Positions 15,462-24,817 of a stretch of DNA of 60,476 nucleotides are shown here, piece by piece. This DNA is from Streptomyces sp. rh34 (lineage in GTDB: Bacteria; Actinomycetota; Actinomycetes; Streptomycetales; Streptomycetaceae). Under the pieces are notes generated by a model. The model was not told the DNA's origin and did not search any database. It was given only the letters and a program-made list of their open reading frames with translations. The translations under genes were made by a program, and so were the position numbers. The stretch lies in assembly GCF_002551245.1 (NCBI RefSeq), contig NZ_NTGZ01000012.1:1-60476 (forward strand). Reading direction: 5' to 3'. Each line of letters begins with the position of its first letter. The stretch's first letter is position 1.

Positions 15462-17222
15462 GTGCTCTCACCCGTCGCCGCGTCCGTCCACTCCGCACGA
15501 GACGGCGGAAAGGCACGCTGGGAAGGCTTCTTCACCGGACACCGGGTCTGGGACGAGACGCGCGTCGCGGAGAGCGCCAAACGGCTTCTCGGCATGGACA
15601 CCGCGGCCGTGGCGAGGGCCGCGGGCGAGGCGGTGCGGCCGTACCGGGCCCAGCCGGGAAGCACCGCCCCCTCGCTCCTGCTGCACACCACCACACCCCT
15701 GCTCAAAGCGTTCGACGGGGACCTGGCCGCTCTGCTGAGCGGCCAGGAACCCCACGACGTGACCACGTACGTCGAAGCGAGGTCGGTGTATCTGGGGACC
15801 CCCGACGACCTCACCCTGGGCCGTACCGCGCCCTGGGCCGAGGCCGCGGCGCTCCGGGGCGTCCCCGCCGTCGACATCGGCGACCTGGACCACTACTACC
15901 TGACCCACGCCCTGCTGCTCATGGCGGAGGCCCACGAGGAGGGGGCGGACACCCCCCTGAGCCACGTCATCGACTGGCTGCGCGACCGCCCCGACGCGGT
16001 GATCCGGCTGTACGCGCTGGACGTGGAGACGCAGATCTTCCTGCTCTGGCTGCTCCGCAGGACCGGGCTGGCCGAGCTGGCCACGGACGCCAACAGCCCG
16101 GCGGTCGCCACCGGATGGAACCGGAAGAACCACATCCACCCCACGGTCGCCGACGCCCGTGCGATGCCCGCGTCCGCGCTGGACCTGCCCCCCGAGGAAC
16201 TGCTCGCCGCCGAGCAGCGTCTCGGGCGGGCCCACCGGCGGCTGGGGCTGACCGTCCCGGTCCTGCCCGGCTACACGATCGCCCGCACCGGTGTCGACCG
16301 GGACGCCTTCGTGGCCGACGTGCTCGACGCGGCCGCCCTGCTCCGATGCCGCTACGGTCTGGACCGGGCCGCGCTCAAGCCCGCCGACGCGGGCGACGGG
16401 GCGCGCATCGTGGGAAACCTGGACCTCGCCGACACCGGACGGCTGGCCGCGGAGGCCCGCACCGCGCACGCGGTCGGGGACGACCACCTCCTGGAGGCCT
16501 GGGTCACCTTCCTCACCGTCTCCCTGGGCGACGAGGAGGCCGAGCCCGGCCCTCCGGGGCCCGCCTCAGCCGAGCCCGGCTCCCCGGAGGCCGGGCCACC
16601 GGCGGCCCGCCGCATCCCGGTCGTGCCGTCGGGGCACATCCGCAACGGGCAGGTCGCCGATGGCCTGACCCTCCAGATGCTGGACGGCTACTCCTGGCGG
16701 GGCAACGACTACGTCGACGAGGCCGGCTGGACCGCTCTCGGGCTGCCCCGGGACGCGTACCGGACCGTCCGCGCCGCGCTGGAGGCCGTCCGCTCGGCCT
16801 TCCGGGGCTCGGGGAGCGTCGCGGACGGCAGCTACGGCGGGCTGGTCACCGGCGGCATCGACTTCGCCGTGGGCCGGCTCGGCGGCGCGTTCGGCGACCG
16901 TCTCCTGGTCGGGGCGATCGACTTCAACCTCTCCGCGCACGGTGCCGAGAGCCTGCGCACCTTCCGGGACCGCGCCCGGGAACAGGCGATCGACGAACCG
17001 TACGCCTCCACCCGCGTCTTCCTGCCGCCCGCGGACCGGACGCTCCATCAGATGGACGCGACGGCCCGGTCCATGGCCGTGCCCGGCGCCCTGCTGGAGG
17101 CGGTGGCCTGCGTACCGCGACGGTGGGCCATGGTCGCCGCGACCGGCGCCGAACCGTCCGTCGCCGCCGCCCGGGCCGAGGCGCTGGCAGCGGCTCTGGC
17201 CGCCCCCGGCCCCTGCCCGTGA
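15462..17222 (+). CDS. ATP-grasp-like amide/peptide ligase (PGM1-like, tentative)
   Basis: 586 aa from a GTG at 15462. The N-terminal ~240 residues are a pre-ATP-grasp region (LLLHTTTPLLKAF, DHYYLTHALLLMAEAHEEG, NRKNHIHP). The second half reads as ATP-grasp: RYGLDRAALKPADAGDGARI gives the lysine/flexible loop, LLEAWVTFLTVSLG the linker strand, and GGIDFAVGRLGG...LLVGAIDFNLSAHGAESLR the metal-binding C-terminal part (acidic D in IDFNL). This pattern resembles peptide ligases related to pheganomycin PGM1. A Pro/Gly/Glu-rich insertion lies around residue 350. The C-terminus runs into a 21-bp repeat. Probable role: amide bond formation between amino-acid-derived building blocks. Confidence 0.62.
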   Translation: MLSPVAASVHSARDGGKARWEGFFTGHRVWDETRVAESAKRLLGMDTAAVARAAGEAVRPYRAQPGSTAPSLLLHTTTPLLKAFDGDLAALLSGQEPHDVTTYVEARSVYLGTPDDLTLGRTAPWAEAAALRGVPAVDIGDLDHYYLTHALLLMAEAHEEGADTPLSHVIDWLRDRPDAVIRLYALDVETQIFLLWLLRRTGLAELATDANSPAVATGWNRKNHIHPTVADARAMPASALDLPPEELLAAEQRLGRAHRRLGLTVPVLPGYTIARTGVDRDAFVADVLDAAALLRCRYGLDRAALKPADAGDGARIVGNLDLADTGRLAAEARTAHAVGDDHLLEAWVTFLTVSLGDEEAEPGPPGPASAEPGSPEAGPPAARRIPVVPSGHIRNGQVADGLTLQMLDGYSWRGNDYVDEAGWTALGLPRDAYRTVRAALEAVRSAFRGSGSVADGSYGGLVTGGIDFAVGRLGGAFGDRLLVGAIDFNLSAHGAESLRTFRDRAREQAIDEPYASTRVFLPPADRTLHQMDATARSMAVPGALLEAVACVPRRWAMVAATGAEPSVAAARAEALAAALAAPGPCP

Positions 17223-17289
17223 TCGACGGGCCCCTGCCTGTGATCAACCGCCCCCTGCCCGTGATCGACCGACCTCCGCCCGTGATCAA
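17210..17289 (+). repeat. Four 21-bp repeats between ligase and monooxygenase
   Basis: Four units share the core GTGATC at 17219, 17240, 17261 and 17282, an exact 21-bp period, with context CCCCTGCCCGTGATCGACCG. The first copy contains the TGA stop of the ligase gene. Two-helical-turn spacing ahead of the monooxygenase gene recalls SARP heptamer direct repeats, and a SARP gene is nearby. Confidence 0.85.
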
Positions 17290-17352
17290 TTCGCAATCGA
17301 TTTCGCTCTTGACCGAGACCCATCAACAGAGCGGGCGATTACGCTCCGAACC

Positions 17353-18546
17353 ATGCCCAACAGCCCGTCCCCCACCGGCAGTGACGCCGCCGCCCTCACC
17401 GACCGTACGGACGACCGTCCCGTCTATGTCATCGGCGGCGGCCCCGGAGGCCTGGCCGCCGCCGCCGCACTGCGCGCCCGGGGCGTACGGGCCGTGGTCC
17501 TGGAGAAGTCGGACCGGGTCGGCGCGTCCTGGCGCGGCCACTACGACCGGCTCCGCCTGCACACGACCCGCCGCTGGTCGGCGCTGCCGGGGCTGAGGAT
17601 GCCGCGCGGATTCGGGCGCTGGGTGGGCCGGGACGACGTGGTGCGGTACCTGGAGAAGTACACCGAGCACCACGGGCTGGAAGTGGTCACCGGCGTCGAG
17701 GTGACGCGGATCGACCGGGCCCCCGACGGCTCCGGCGACTGGCAGCTCACGGCGACGGGCGGTCGGGTCCTGCGGGGCCGCGCGGTCGTCGTCGCCACCG
17801 GCTTCAACCACACCCCGCGCATCCCCGACTGGCCGGGCCGCGACACGTTCACGGGCGACCTGCTGCACGCGGCGGCGTACCGCGCCCCGGCCCCGTACAC
17901 CGGCCGGGACGTCCTGGTCGTCGGCATCGGCAACACGGGCGCGGAGATCGCCGCGGACCTCGCGGAGGGCGGCGCGTCCCGGGTGCGCATCGCGGTCCGG
18001 ACGGTCCCGCACATCGTCCGCCGCTCCACCGCGGGCTGGCCGGCCCAGGCCACCGGCATCCTGGTCCGCCGCCTGCCGGTGCGGCTCGTCGACCGCGCGG
18101 GGGCCGTGATGTGCCGGATAGCCGTGCCCGACCTGGCCGCCCACGGCCTCCCCCGCCCCGACACCGGCCTGTACTCCCGGGTCCGCCAGGGCGCGATCCC
18201 GGTCCAGGACGCCGGGTTGGTCGACGCGGTCAGGTCCGGCGCGGTCACCCCGGTGGCGACGGTCGCCTCCTTCGACAAGGACACGGTGGTCCTGGCCGAC
18301 GGCACCCGCCTCACCCCGGACGCCGTCATCGCCGCCACCGGCTACGACCGGGCCCTGGAGCCGCTGCTCGGCCACCTGGACGTCCTGGACGGGCGGGGCC
18401 GCCCGGTCGCCCGCGGCGGATGCTCGCCGAAGGGCGCCCCGGGGCTCTACTTCACCGGATTCACCAACCCGATCAGCGGGATGCTCCGCGAAATGGCCCT
18501 GGACGCCGAGAAGATCGCGAAGAGGGTGGCGCGGGCGTCGCACTGA
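17353..18546 (+). CDS. Flavin-containing monooxygenase (CzcO/YUC-like)
   Basis: 397 aa with two Rossmann sites. FAD binding is GGGPGGLAAAAALRARGVR (about 33-51) and NADPH binding is VVGIGNTGAEIAADLAEGG (near 195). The linker ALVVATGF-type strand is present as VVVATGFNHTP, and the C-terminal AVIAATGYD motif completes a class B FMO. Such enzymes hydroxylate amines or thiols or perform Baeyer-Villiger oxidation. Its transcript probably starts in the 17290-17350 gap downstream of the 21-bp repeats. It is likely a tailoring enzyme of the ligase cluster. Confidence 0.85.
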   Translation: MPNSPSPTGSDAAALTDRTDDRPVYVIGGGPGGLAAAAALRARGVRAVVLEKSDRVGASWRGHYDRLRLHTTRRWSALPGLRMPRGFGRWVGRDDVVRYLEKYTEHHGLEVVTGVEVTRIDRAPDGSGDWQLTATGGRVLRGRAVVVATGFNHTPRIPDWPGRDTFTGDLLHAAAYRAPAPYTGRDVLVVGIGNTGAEIAADLAEGGASRVRIAVRTVPHIVRRSTAGWPAQATGILVRRLPVRLVDRAGAVMCRIAVPDLAAHGLPRPDTGLYSRVRQGAIPVQDAGLVDAVRSGAVTPVATVASFDKDTVVLADGTRLTPDAVIAATGYDRALEPLLGHLDVLDGRGRPVARGGCSPKGAPGLYFTGFTNPISGMLREMALDAEKIAKRVARASH

Positions 18547-18578
18547 GGGCCTGGAGCCCCCACGTACCCCGGAGCCCC

Positions 18579-18594
18579 GCACGCCAAGGCGTGC
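18579..18594. terminator. Hairpin between convergent genes
   Basis: GCACGCC/GGCGTGC stem around an AA loop, extendable by flanking GCCCC/GGGGC pairs. It lies between the convergent monooxygenase and transporter genes and is likely bidirectional. Confidence 0.65.
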
Positions 18595-18622
18595 CGTGGG
18601 GCGAGGGCGGGCCCGGCCCCGG

Positions 18623-20182
18623 TCAGACGTCCGACAGGGCCGTCTCCGCCGGGTCGTCCCCGTCGTGCTGCGGCACGTCGCCGCCGATGACGCCGACGCG
18701 CCGCAGCACGACGGCGGACAGGAGCGAGAGCACCAGGGTGCACGCCGCGGCGGTGATCATCGCGGTGTTCATCCCGGAGGTGGCCGCTTCCTTGGCGTGG
18801 TCGAGCCAGCCGGCGGGCATCCGCTGCGCCGAGGAGACCGCACCGGCGAGGCTGTCACCCGCGACGTCGGCCACCTCGGACGGGACGCCGGCGGGCATCT
18901 CGACCCGGTCGCGGTAGACCGCGGTGGCCAGGCTGCCGAGGACCGCCACGCCCAGGGCGAGGCCCAGCTCCTGCACGGTCTCCGACATCGCCGAGGCCGA
19001 GCCGGCCTTCTCCGCCGGCGCGGCGCCGACCACCAGGTCGGTGCCCAGGGCCGCGATCGCCCCGAGCCCGAGGTAGACGAGACCGAAACCGATCACCATC
19101 GGGGCGATGCCGTCCGAGGCGTCCACCAGGGCGAGCAGCGCGTACCCGACCGTGGACAGCGCCAGGGTGGCCGCCACCACGATCCCCGGCGGCACCCGGC
19201 GCGCGACCAGGGGCGACCCGATCGCCGCCAGGAACATCAGCAGGGCAGGCGGCCCCATCCACAGGCCCGCCTCGACGGGGGGCAGCCCCTCGACGAACTG
19301 GAGCTGCTGAGTGATCAGCAGCATCGAGCCGCCGACGCCGACGAGTCCGACGAGCAGCACGCTCAACGCTGCGCTGAACGTCCGGTCGGCGAACAGGCGC
19401 ACGTCCAGCAGCGGGTTCGCCAGCCTGCCCTGACGCCGGACGAACAGCACCGCGAAGAAGGCTCCGAGCAGCGCGGCGGCGACCGTGGGCCCGTCGGGGC
19501 CGTCCTCGGCGAACCGCTTCACCGCGTAGACCACCGGCAGGATCGCCATCAGCGACAGCGCGACGCCGAGCAAGTCGAACGCGCCGCTTCGCGGTGCCCG
19601 GTACTCGGGGATCAGGGCCGGAGCGGCCACCAGCAGCACGATCGCGACCGGGACCGCGAGGAGGAACACCGAACCCCACCAGAAGTGATTCAGCATCACA
19701 CCGCCGACCACCGGCCCGAGCGCCATGCCGAGCGCGAAGCTCGTCGCCCAGACACCGATGGCCAGGGAGCGCTGGCGCTGATCGGCGAACATGTTGCTGA
19801 TCAGCGCCAGTGTGGACGGCATCAGCGTGGCTCCGGCGATCCCCAGGGCCGCCCGCGCGACGATGAGCAGATCGGCGCTGGTGGACCAGGCCGCCAGCAC
19901 CGAGACGATCCCGAAGGCCGCGGCCCCGGACATCAGCAGCCTGCGACGGCCGATCCGGTCGCCCAGCGTGCCCATGGTGAGCAGGAAACCGGCGATCAGG
20001 AAGCCGTAGGCATCCATGATCCACAACTCCTGGGTGCCGGACGGACGCAGATCCTCCGCCAGCGAGGGGAGCGCCAGGTACAGCACGGTGACGTCGAGGC
20101 CCAGCAGCACGGTGGGCAACGAGAGGACGGCCAGCCCTCCCCACTCCCGGGCACCCGCTCTGCGTACGGTCGTTGTGCTCAT
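18623..20182 (-). CDS. DHA2-family MFS drug exporter (14 TM)
   Basis: 519 aa, ATG at 20182. About fourteen hydrophobic helices are visible. The motif GTLGDRIGRRRLLMSG is the MFS loop 2-3 signature, and WIMDAYGF at helix 2 is typical of EmrB/QacA proteins. It should be a proton-driven exporter. It is divergent from the SARP activator (99-bp shared promoter region) and convergent with the monooxygenase, so it is probably the product exporter or self-resistance gene of the cluster. Confidence 0.9.
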   Translation of the reverse strand: MSTTTVRRAGAREWGGLAVLSLPTVLLGLDVTVLYLALPSLAEDLRPSGTQELWIMDAYGFLIAGFLLTMGTLGDRIGRRRLLMSGAAAFGIVSVLAAWSTSADLLIVARAALGIAGATLMPSTLALISNMFADQRQRSLAIGVWATSFALGMALGPVVGGVMLNHFWWGSVFLLAVPVAIVLLVAAPALIPEYRAPRSGAFDLLGVALSLMAILPVVYAVKRFAEDGPDGPTVAAALLGAFFAVLFVRRQGRLANPLLDVRLFADRTFSAALSVLLVGLVGVGGSMLLITQQLQFVEGLPPVEAGLWMGPPALLMFLAAIGSPLVARRVPPGIVVAATLALSTVGYALLALVDASDGIAPMVIGFGLVYLGLGAIAALGTDLVVGAAPAEKAGSASAMSETVQELGLALGVAVLGSLATAVYRDRVEMPAGVPSEVADVAGDSLAGAVSSAQRMPAGWLDHAKEAATSGMNTAMITAAACTLVLSLLSAVVLRRVGVIGGDVPQHDGDDPAETALSDV

Positions 20183-20281
20183 GGCGCTCCCCTGCGTCTC
20201 GCGTCTCGGCAACCTGCACGCGCCACAGTGCCGACCCCCACGCACGGTTTCCTGAGGGTCGTCCGGCGATAGACTCCGGCC

Positions 20282-23134
20282 ATGCGTTACGGGGTGCTCG
20301 GCCCGCTGGCCGTCTGGGACGCCGAGGGGCGGCCGGTCAAGGTCCCCGAAGCGAAGGTCCGCGCCCTGCTGGCGGATCTGCTCGTCCAGGGCGGCGGGCC
20401 GGTGCCGGCGGACCGCCTGATCGAGGACCTGTGGGCGAGCGGCCCGCCGGGCGGGTCGGCCAACACGCTGCAGACCAAGGTCTCCCAGCTGCGCCGCGTG
20501 CTGGGCCGGGAGCGGGTGGTCCGCGAGCCCGCCGGCTACCGGCTGCTGCTCGCGGACGACGGGCACGACGTGATCGGCACGGTCGACGCCCTGGAGTTCC
20601 AGGAGCTGGCCGAGCGCGCCCGCGCCCACCGGGAACCGGCGGTGCGGGCGAACCTGTTCGCCGAAGCGCTCGCGTTGTGGCGGGGCCCGGCCTACGCCGA
20701 TGTGGCCGAGTCCCTGTTCGCCCGCGGCGAGATCGCCCGGCTGGAAGAGCTGCGCCTCAACGTCGTCGAGGACCACGCCGAGGCGCGCCTCGCACAGGGC
20801 GAGCACGCGGCGCTGGCGGCGGAGCTGGGGGCGTCGGTGGGGCGCCACCCGCTGCGCGAGCGGCTGCGCATGACCCATATGCGTGCCCTGTACCGGGCCG
20901 GGCGGCAGGGCGACGCCCTGCGGAGCTTCGAGGATCTGCGGCGGCGACTCGCCGAGGAGCTGGGGGCGTCACCCGGTCCGGAAGCCTCCGCGCTGCACGA
21001 GGCGATCCTGCGTCAGGAGACGCAGCTGGCCACACCCACGGTCGAATCGCTGTCGTGCCGTACCAATCTTCCCACCCCGCTGACTCCGCTGATCGGCCGG
21101 CGCGAGGCAGCCGAGCGGGTCCTGGCCCGGCTGGACCCCGGCGGGAACACCCGTCTCGTCACCCTCACCGGTCTCGGCGGAGTGGGCAAGTCACGGCTGG
21201 CGGTCGCCGCGGCACGCGACGCGTCCGGGCGGTTCGCCGACGGGGTGTGGCTGGTCGAACTGGCGGGCCTGGGCGCCGCGTCGGCCCCGGACGACGTCGC
21301 CGAACGGGTCATCACGACGCTGGGGTTGTGCGACACCGCGGCGACGGAGCCGGATCTGGACGACCTGGTGGGCTGGCTGTGCCGGGCGGTGGCGGACAAG
21401 CGGCTGCTGATCCTGCTGGACAACTGCGAACACCTCGTCGAGCCGGTCGCCGTGCTCGCGGGTGCCGTGCTGTCGGCCGTGCCCGCGGCGCACCTCCTGC
21501 TCACCAGCCAGGAGCCCCTCGACGTGCCCGGCGAGGTGGTACATCCGGTACCGCCGCTGACGCTGCCGGAACGGACCGACCCGCGGGCGGTCGCCCGGGC
21601 CGGCGCCGTCGAACTGTTCGTGCAGCGGGCCGCGGCGGCGGCGCCCGGCTTCGTCCTCGACGCGGACAACGCGGAGGCCGTCGCCACCATCTGCCGTCGC
21701 CTCGACGGTATTCCGCTCGCCCTGGAACTCGTGGCGTCCCGGCTGCGGACGCTGAGCCCGCAGGAACTCGCCGCCCGGCTGGACGACCGGTTCGCCCGGC
21801 CCGATGTCCGGGTACGCGGACTTCCGGACCGCCAGCAGACGCTGCGGGGCATGCTCGACTGGAGCTGGCAGCTGCTGACCGAGGACGAGCGCACCGTGCT
21901 GCGACGCCTGGTCGTCCACGCCGACGGCTGCGTCATGGCGTCCGCCCGGGCGGTCTGCGCCGACGCCGGCCTGGGCGCCGGGCGAATCCCCGACCTGTTG
22001 TCCCGGCTGGTGGACCGCTCGCTCGTGGTCCGTGAGGGAGACCGGTTCCGGCTGCTCGAATCCGTGGCAGCCTACGGCGCCGAACGGCTGGTGGAGGCGG
22101 GCGAGGAGACCGCCGTACGCGCACGGTTCGTACGCCACTGCACCGAGCTGGCCGAGCGGGAGAGCGAGCGGCTGCGCGGCCCGGACCAGCGGAGCTGCCT
22201 GGAGCGCCTTGACGCGGAGACCGTCAACCTGCGCCGCGCCCTGGAACTCGCGGTCACCCAGGACGCCGCCGGATACGCGGTACGGCTGGTGAACGCGCAG
22301 GCGTGGTACTGGTTCCTGCGCGGCCGGCTCACCGAGGCCCGCAGGTCGCTCAGGACGGCGCTGGCCGCCGGGGGCGGGGCGGCCCCGGCCGCGCGCGTGG
22401 CGGCGCGGCTCTGGCTGGCCGGTATCGAGCTGCGCACGTCGGGGGCCGGTACGGCAGCCGCCCCGGCGGACGCGGACCCCACCGCCGGCGTCGAGGACCC
22501 TGTGCTGAGAGCCCGGTTGCAGTGGTTCGTCGGCACGGGCCTGACCGGCGGCGGCCACCACCGCGAGGGCCGGCGGCTGGTGGAGGCGAGTCTGGCCGGC
22601 GCGCGCGCCGCCCGGGACCGCTGGGGCGAGGCCGCGGCACTGGTCGAGCTCGCCGGCCATGCCCCGGGCCAGGACGCGTCCGCGGAGCTGGGCGCCGCAC
22701 TGTTCGTGGAGGCCGGCGACCGCTGGGGCCGGCTGCGGGCCACCCGGGCCCTGGCGCTCGCGGCCGAACGCGGGGGTGACCTCGTACGGACGGAACGGCT
22801 GCACCGGGAAGGTCTCCTGATGGCCGAGGAGCTCGGCCTGTGGACCGAGGTCGTCGAGGCGCTGAGCTGGCTCGGCAGGACGGCGTTGGCGGGCGGCCGT
22901 ACCGAGCGGGCGGCGGAACTGTACGAGCGCGCGCTGGCCGTGTCGGCCGAGCGCGCCTACAGCGTGGGCGAGATCCGTGCCGAGATCGGCCTGGGACAGG
23001 CGGCACGGCTCCGCGGCGACCGGGATGCCGCCAGGCGCCACCTGAACCGGGCTCGGGCCAAGGGCCACACGTCGGGCCACGCCGGCCACGCCGAGGCCGC
23101 ACTGGCGGAACTGAACCTCGTGCCCCGGCCCTGA
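20282..23134 (+). CDS. AfsR/SARP-family activator with BTAD and NB-ARC domains
   Basis: 950 aa. Residues 1-95 form an OmpR-like winged helix (YGVLGPLAVWD, then TKVSQLRRVLG). Residues ~96-250 are the BTAD domain. A STAND-type NTPase follows, with the P-loop GLGGVGKS (near 300) and Walker B LLILLDNCEH (near 375). The remainder is a helical TPR-like tail. Large SARPs activate natural-product clusters by binding heptameric direct repeats. A promoter with a GATAGACT -10-like element lies just upstream (20266-20273). It is the likely pathway activator for 12617-20182. Confidence 0.9.
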   Translation: MRYGVLGPLAVWDAEGRPVKVPEAKVRALLADLLVQGGGPVPADRLIEDLWASGPPGGSANTLQTKVSQLRRVLGRERVVREPAGYRLLLADDGHDVIGTVDALEFQELAERARAHREPAVRANLFAEALALWRGPAYADVAESLFARGEIARLEELRLNVVEDHAEARLAQGEHAALAAELGASVGRHPLRERLRMTHMRALYRAGRQGDALRSFEDLRRRLAEELGASPGPEASALHEAILRQETQLATPTVESLSCRTNLPTPLTPLIGRREAAERVLARLDPGGNTRLVTLTGLGGVGKSRLAVAAARDASGRFADGVWLVELAGLGAASAPDDVAERVITTLGLCDTAATEPDLDDLVGWLCRAVADKRLLILLDNCEHLVEPVAVLAGAVLSAVPAAHLLLTSQEPLDVPGEVVHPVPPLTLPERTDPRAVARAGAVELFVQRAAAAAPGFVLDADNAEAVATICRRLDGIPLALELVASRLRTLSPQELAARLDDRFARPDVRVRGLPDRQQTLRGMLDWSWQLLTEDERTVLRRLVVHADGCVMASARAVCADAGLGAGRIPDLLSRLVDRSLVVREGDRFRLLESVAAYGAERLVEAGEETAVRARFVRHCTELAERESERLRGPDQRSCLERLDAETVNLRRALELAVTQDAAGYAVRLVNAQAWYWFLRGRLTEARRSLRTALAAGGGAAPAARVAARLWLAGIELRTSGAGTAAAPADADPTAGVEDPVLRARLQWFVGTGLTGGGHHREGRRLVEASLAGARAARDRWGEAAALVELAGHAPGQDASAELGAALFVEAGDRWGRLRATRALALAAERGGDLVRTERLHREGLLMAEELGLWTEVVEALSWLGRTALAGGRTERAAELYERALAVSAERAYSVGEIRAEIGLGQAARLRGDRDAARRHLNRARAKGHTSGHAGHAEAALAELNLVPRP

Positions 23135-23279
23135 GCGGCCTCCTCACGGTCCCTTCGCCGCTCCTCGCCGCCTCTTCGCCGCCCCTTCGGGTGACGCCCG
23201 TCACTCCCTCGGATGTCACATCCTCCGGGGCCCGTTCCGTCCTGTGTGCAGCCACGGACGACAGCAGAGGGAGCACATC

Positions 23280-23753
23280 ATGAACGCCCGACTCAACGCC
23301 TTCGCCAGCCCGGTAGCGGGAAAGGTCGTGCGGCACCTGCTCTCGGCGGGCAAGGTCGTCGAGGACACGACACTGCCCCCGGTGACCCAGGAGCTGGTGA
23401 AGATCCGCGCGAGCCAGATCAACGGCTGTGGCGGCTGCCTGGACATGCACACCAAGGAAGCCGCCGCGGCCGGGGAGACCGCGCTGCGGCTCAACCTGAT
23501 CGCCGCCTGGCGGGAGTCCACCGTCTTCACCGACGCCGAGCGCGCCGCGCTGGAGCTGACCGAGCAGGGCACCCGCATCGCGGACGCGGCGGGCGGGGTC
23601 CCGGACGACGTCTGGGCGAACGCCGCCCAGCACTACGACGAGGAGCAGCTCCTCGCCCTGGCCTCCCTGATCGCGCTGATCAACACCTTCAACCGGCTGA
23701 ACGTCATCCTCCAGCAGCCGGCCGGCGGCTACCGGGTCGGGCAGTTCGCCTGA
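23280..23753 (+). CDS. AhpD-like carboxymuconolactone decarboxylase-family protein
   Basis: 157 aa. The core motif INGCGGCLDMHTKEA (Cys pair near 52 and 55, His near 59) matches the AhpD/CMD alkylhydroperoxidase redox centre. It is all-helical with no signal peptide. These proteins reduce peroxides or disulfides with the CxxC pair. The ATG is preceded by GAGGGAGC. It is monocistronic, followed by a strong hairpin terminator. Confidence 0.88.
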   Translation: MNARLNAFASPVAGKVVRHLLSAGKVVEDTTLPPVTQELVKIRASQINGCGGCLDMHTKEAAAAGETALRLNLIAAWRESTVFTDAERAALELTEQGTRIADAAGGVPDDVWANAAQHYDEEQLLALASLIALINTFNRLNVILQQPAGGYRVGQFA

Positions 23754-23763
23754 GAGCTGTCCC

Positions 23764-23806
23764 GTCCGGATCAGGCCGGACCCCGCGGGCCCGGCCTGAT
23801 CCGGAC
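23764..23806. terminator. Strong bidirectional terminator
   Basis: A perfect 16-bp stem (23764-23779 pairing with 23791-23806) between the convergent ahpD-like and NmrA-like genes. Confidence 0.85.
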
Positions 23807-23843
23807 GAGCGACCGTAGGGGGTGCCAGGCGTCGCGGACCCGG

Positions 23844-24716
23844 TCACGATCCGCCGGACGCGCCCTCGGCCCAGACCCCGGTGGCCGCGATGCGCCGCGC
23901 CCACGGTTCCAGGTCCGCCGCCTCCCGGCCGAGCACCTGGCGGACGCCGTCGGTCACCTCGGCCGTGTGGCCCGCGCGGTGCAGGGCGAACATCGCGCCG
24001 AGGGAGTCGGCGGCGGCCTCCGGCCATCCCTGGGCGAGGAGTTCGGCGCGGTACGCCTGCGGGGTCAGCTCCTCGTAGCGGATGGGCCGGCCGGCCGCGC
24101 GGGCGATGGTCTCCGTGGCCCCGGCGAAGGTGAGGGCGCGGGGGCCGGACAGTTCGTACGTGCGGCCCGCGTGGCCGTCCTCGGTGAGGACGGCCGCCGC
24201 GACCGCCGCCACGTCGTCGGCGTCGACGAAGGGTTCGGGGACGTCCCCGATGGGCAGGCCGAGGCGGCCCTCGCCGAGCGGGGCCCGCCACAGGTCCTCG
24301 TCGAAGTTCTGGAAGAAGTTGTTGGGGCGCAGGAGGGTCCACTCGGCCCCGGTCCCCCGGACCGCGTCCTCCGCCGCCGCCATGCCCCGGCCGAAGCCCT
24401 CGCCCGCGTGCTCGATGCCGTGGCCGGACAGGACCACGAAGCGGCGGACCCCGGAGGCCTCGGCGCGGGTCACGAAGTCCTTCACGGGGGACGGGTCGTC
24501 GGGGGCGACCAGGTAGAGGGCGTCGGCCCCGGCGAGGGCGGGCTCCCAGGTGTCGGGGAGGGTCCAGTCGAACCGGACCTCGCCGGAGCGGGAGGCGGGG
24601 CGGACCGTGGTGGTCCCGGTCGCCCGCAGCCGGGCCACGACCCGGCGGCCGGTCTTGCCGGTGGCCCCGAGGACGAGGATGCCGGACGGAACGCGGTGTG
24701 TGCTCTTCGTCGTCAT
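23844..24716 (-). CDS. NmrA-like NAD(P)-binding protein, copy 1
   Basis: 290 aa from ATG at 24716. The N-terminal ILVLGATGKTGRRVVARL is the GxxGxxG dinucleotide site of atypical short-chain dehydrogenases. ALYLVAPDDPSP and VVLSGHGIEHAGEG follow, and no Tyr-x-x-x-Lys catalytic motif is obvious, as in NmrA/QOR2-like redox sensors. It is divergent from the AraC regulator at 24818. A close paralogue is encoded on the other side of that regulator (25930-26796). Confidence 0.85.
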   Translation of the reverse strand: MTTKSTHRVPSGILVLGATGKTGRRVVARLRATGTTTVRPASRSGEVRFDWTLPDTWEPALAGADALYLVAPDDPSPVKDFVTRAEASGVRRFVVLSGHGIEHAGEGFGRGMAAAEDAVRGTGAEWTLLRPNNFFQNFDEDLWRAPLGEGRLGLPIGDVPEPFVDADDVAAVAAAVLTEDGHAGRTYELSGPRALTFAGATETIARAAGRPIRYEELTPQAYRAELLAQGWPEAAADSLGAMFALHRAGHTAEVTDGVRQVLGREAADLEPWARRIAATGVWAEGASGGS

Positions 24717-24817
24717 GGGCCCAGTCCATCGCGGGGATCCCGCCGGACCCATGGGCGTTCGTCCGTCGTGCATAGGGGAGCGTCCGGAGCGGAGGCGGCT
24801 CTGCCTACAGTTGCGTC

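Noticed and set aside
15330..17289. Repeat arrays as CRISPR
   Set aside because: Units are 8-21 bp without unique spacers and no cas genes are present.
18596..20272. 558-aa plus-strand open frame antisense to the MFS exporter
   Set aside because: Gln/Arg/His-rich composition typical of the complement of membrane-protein codons.
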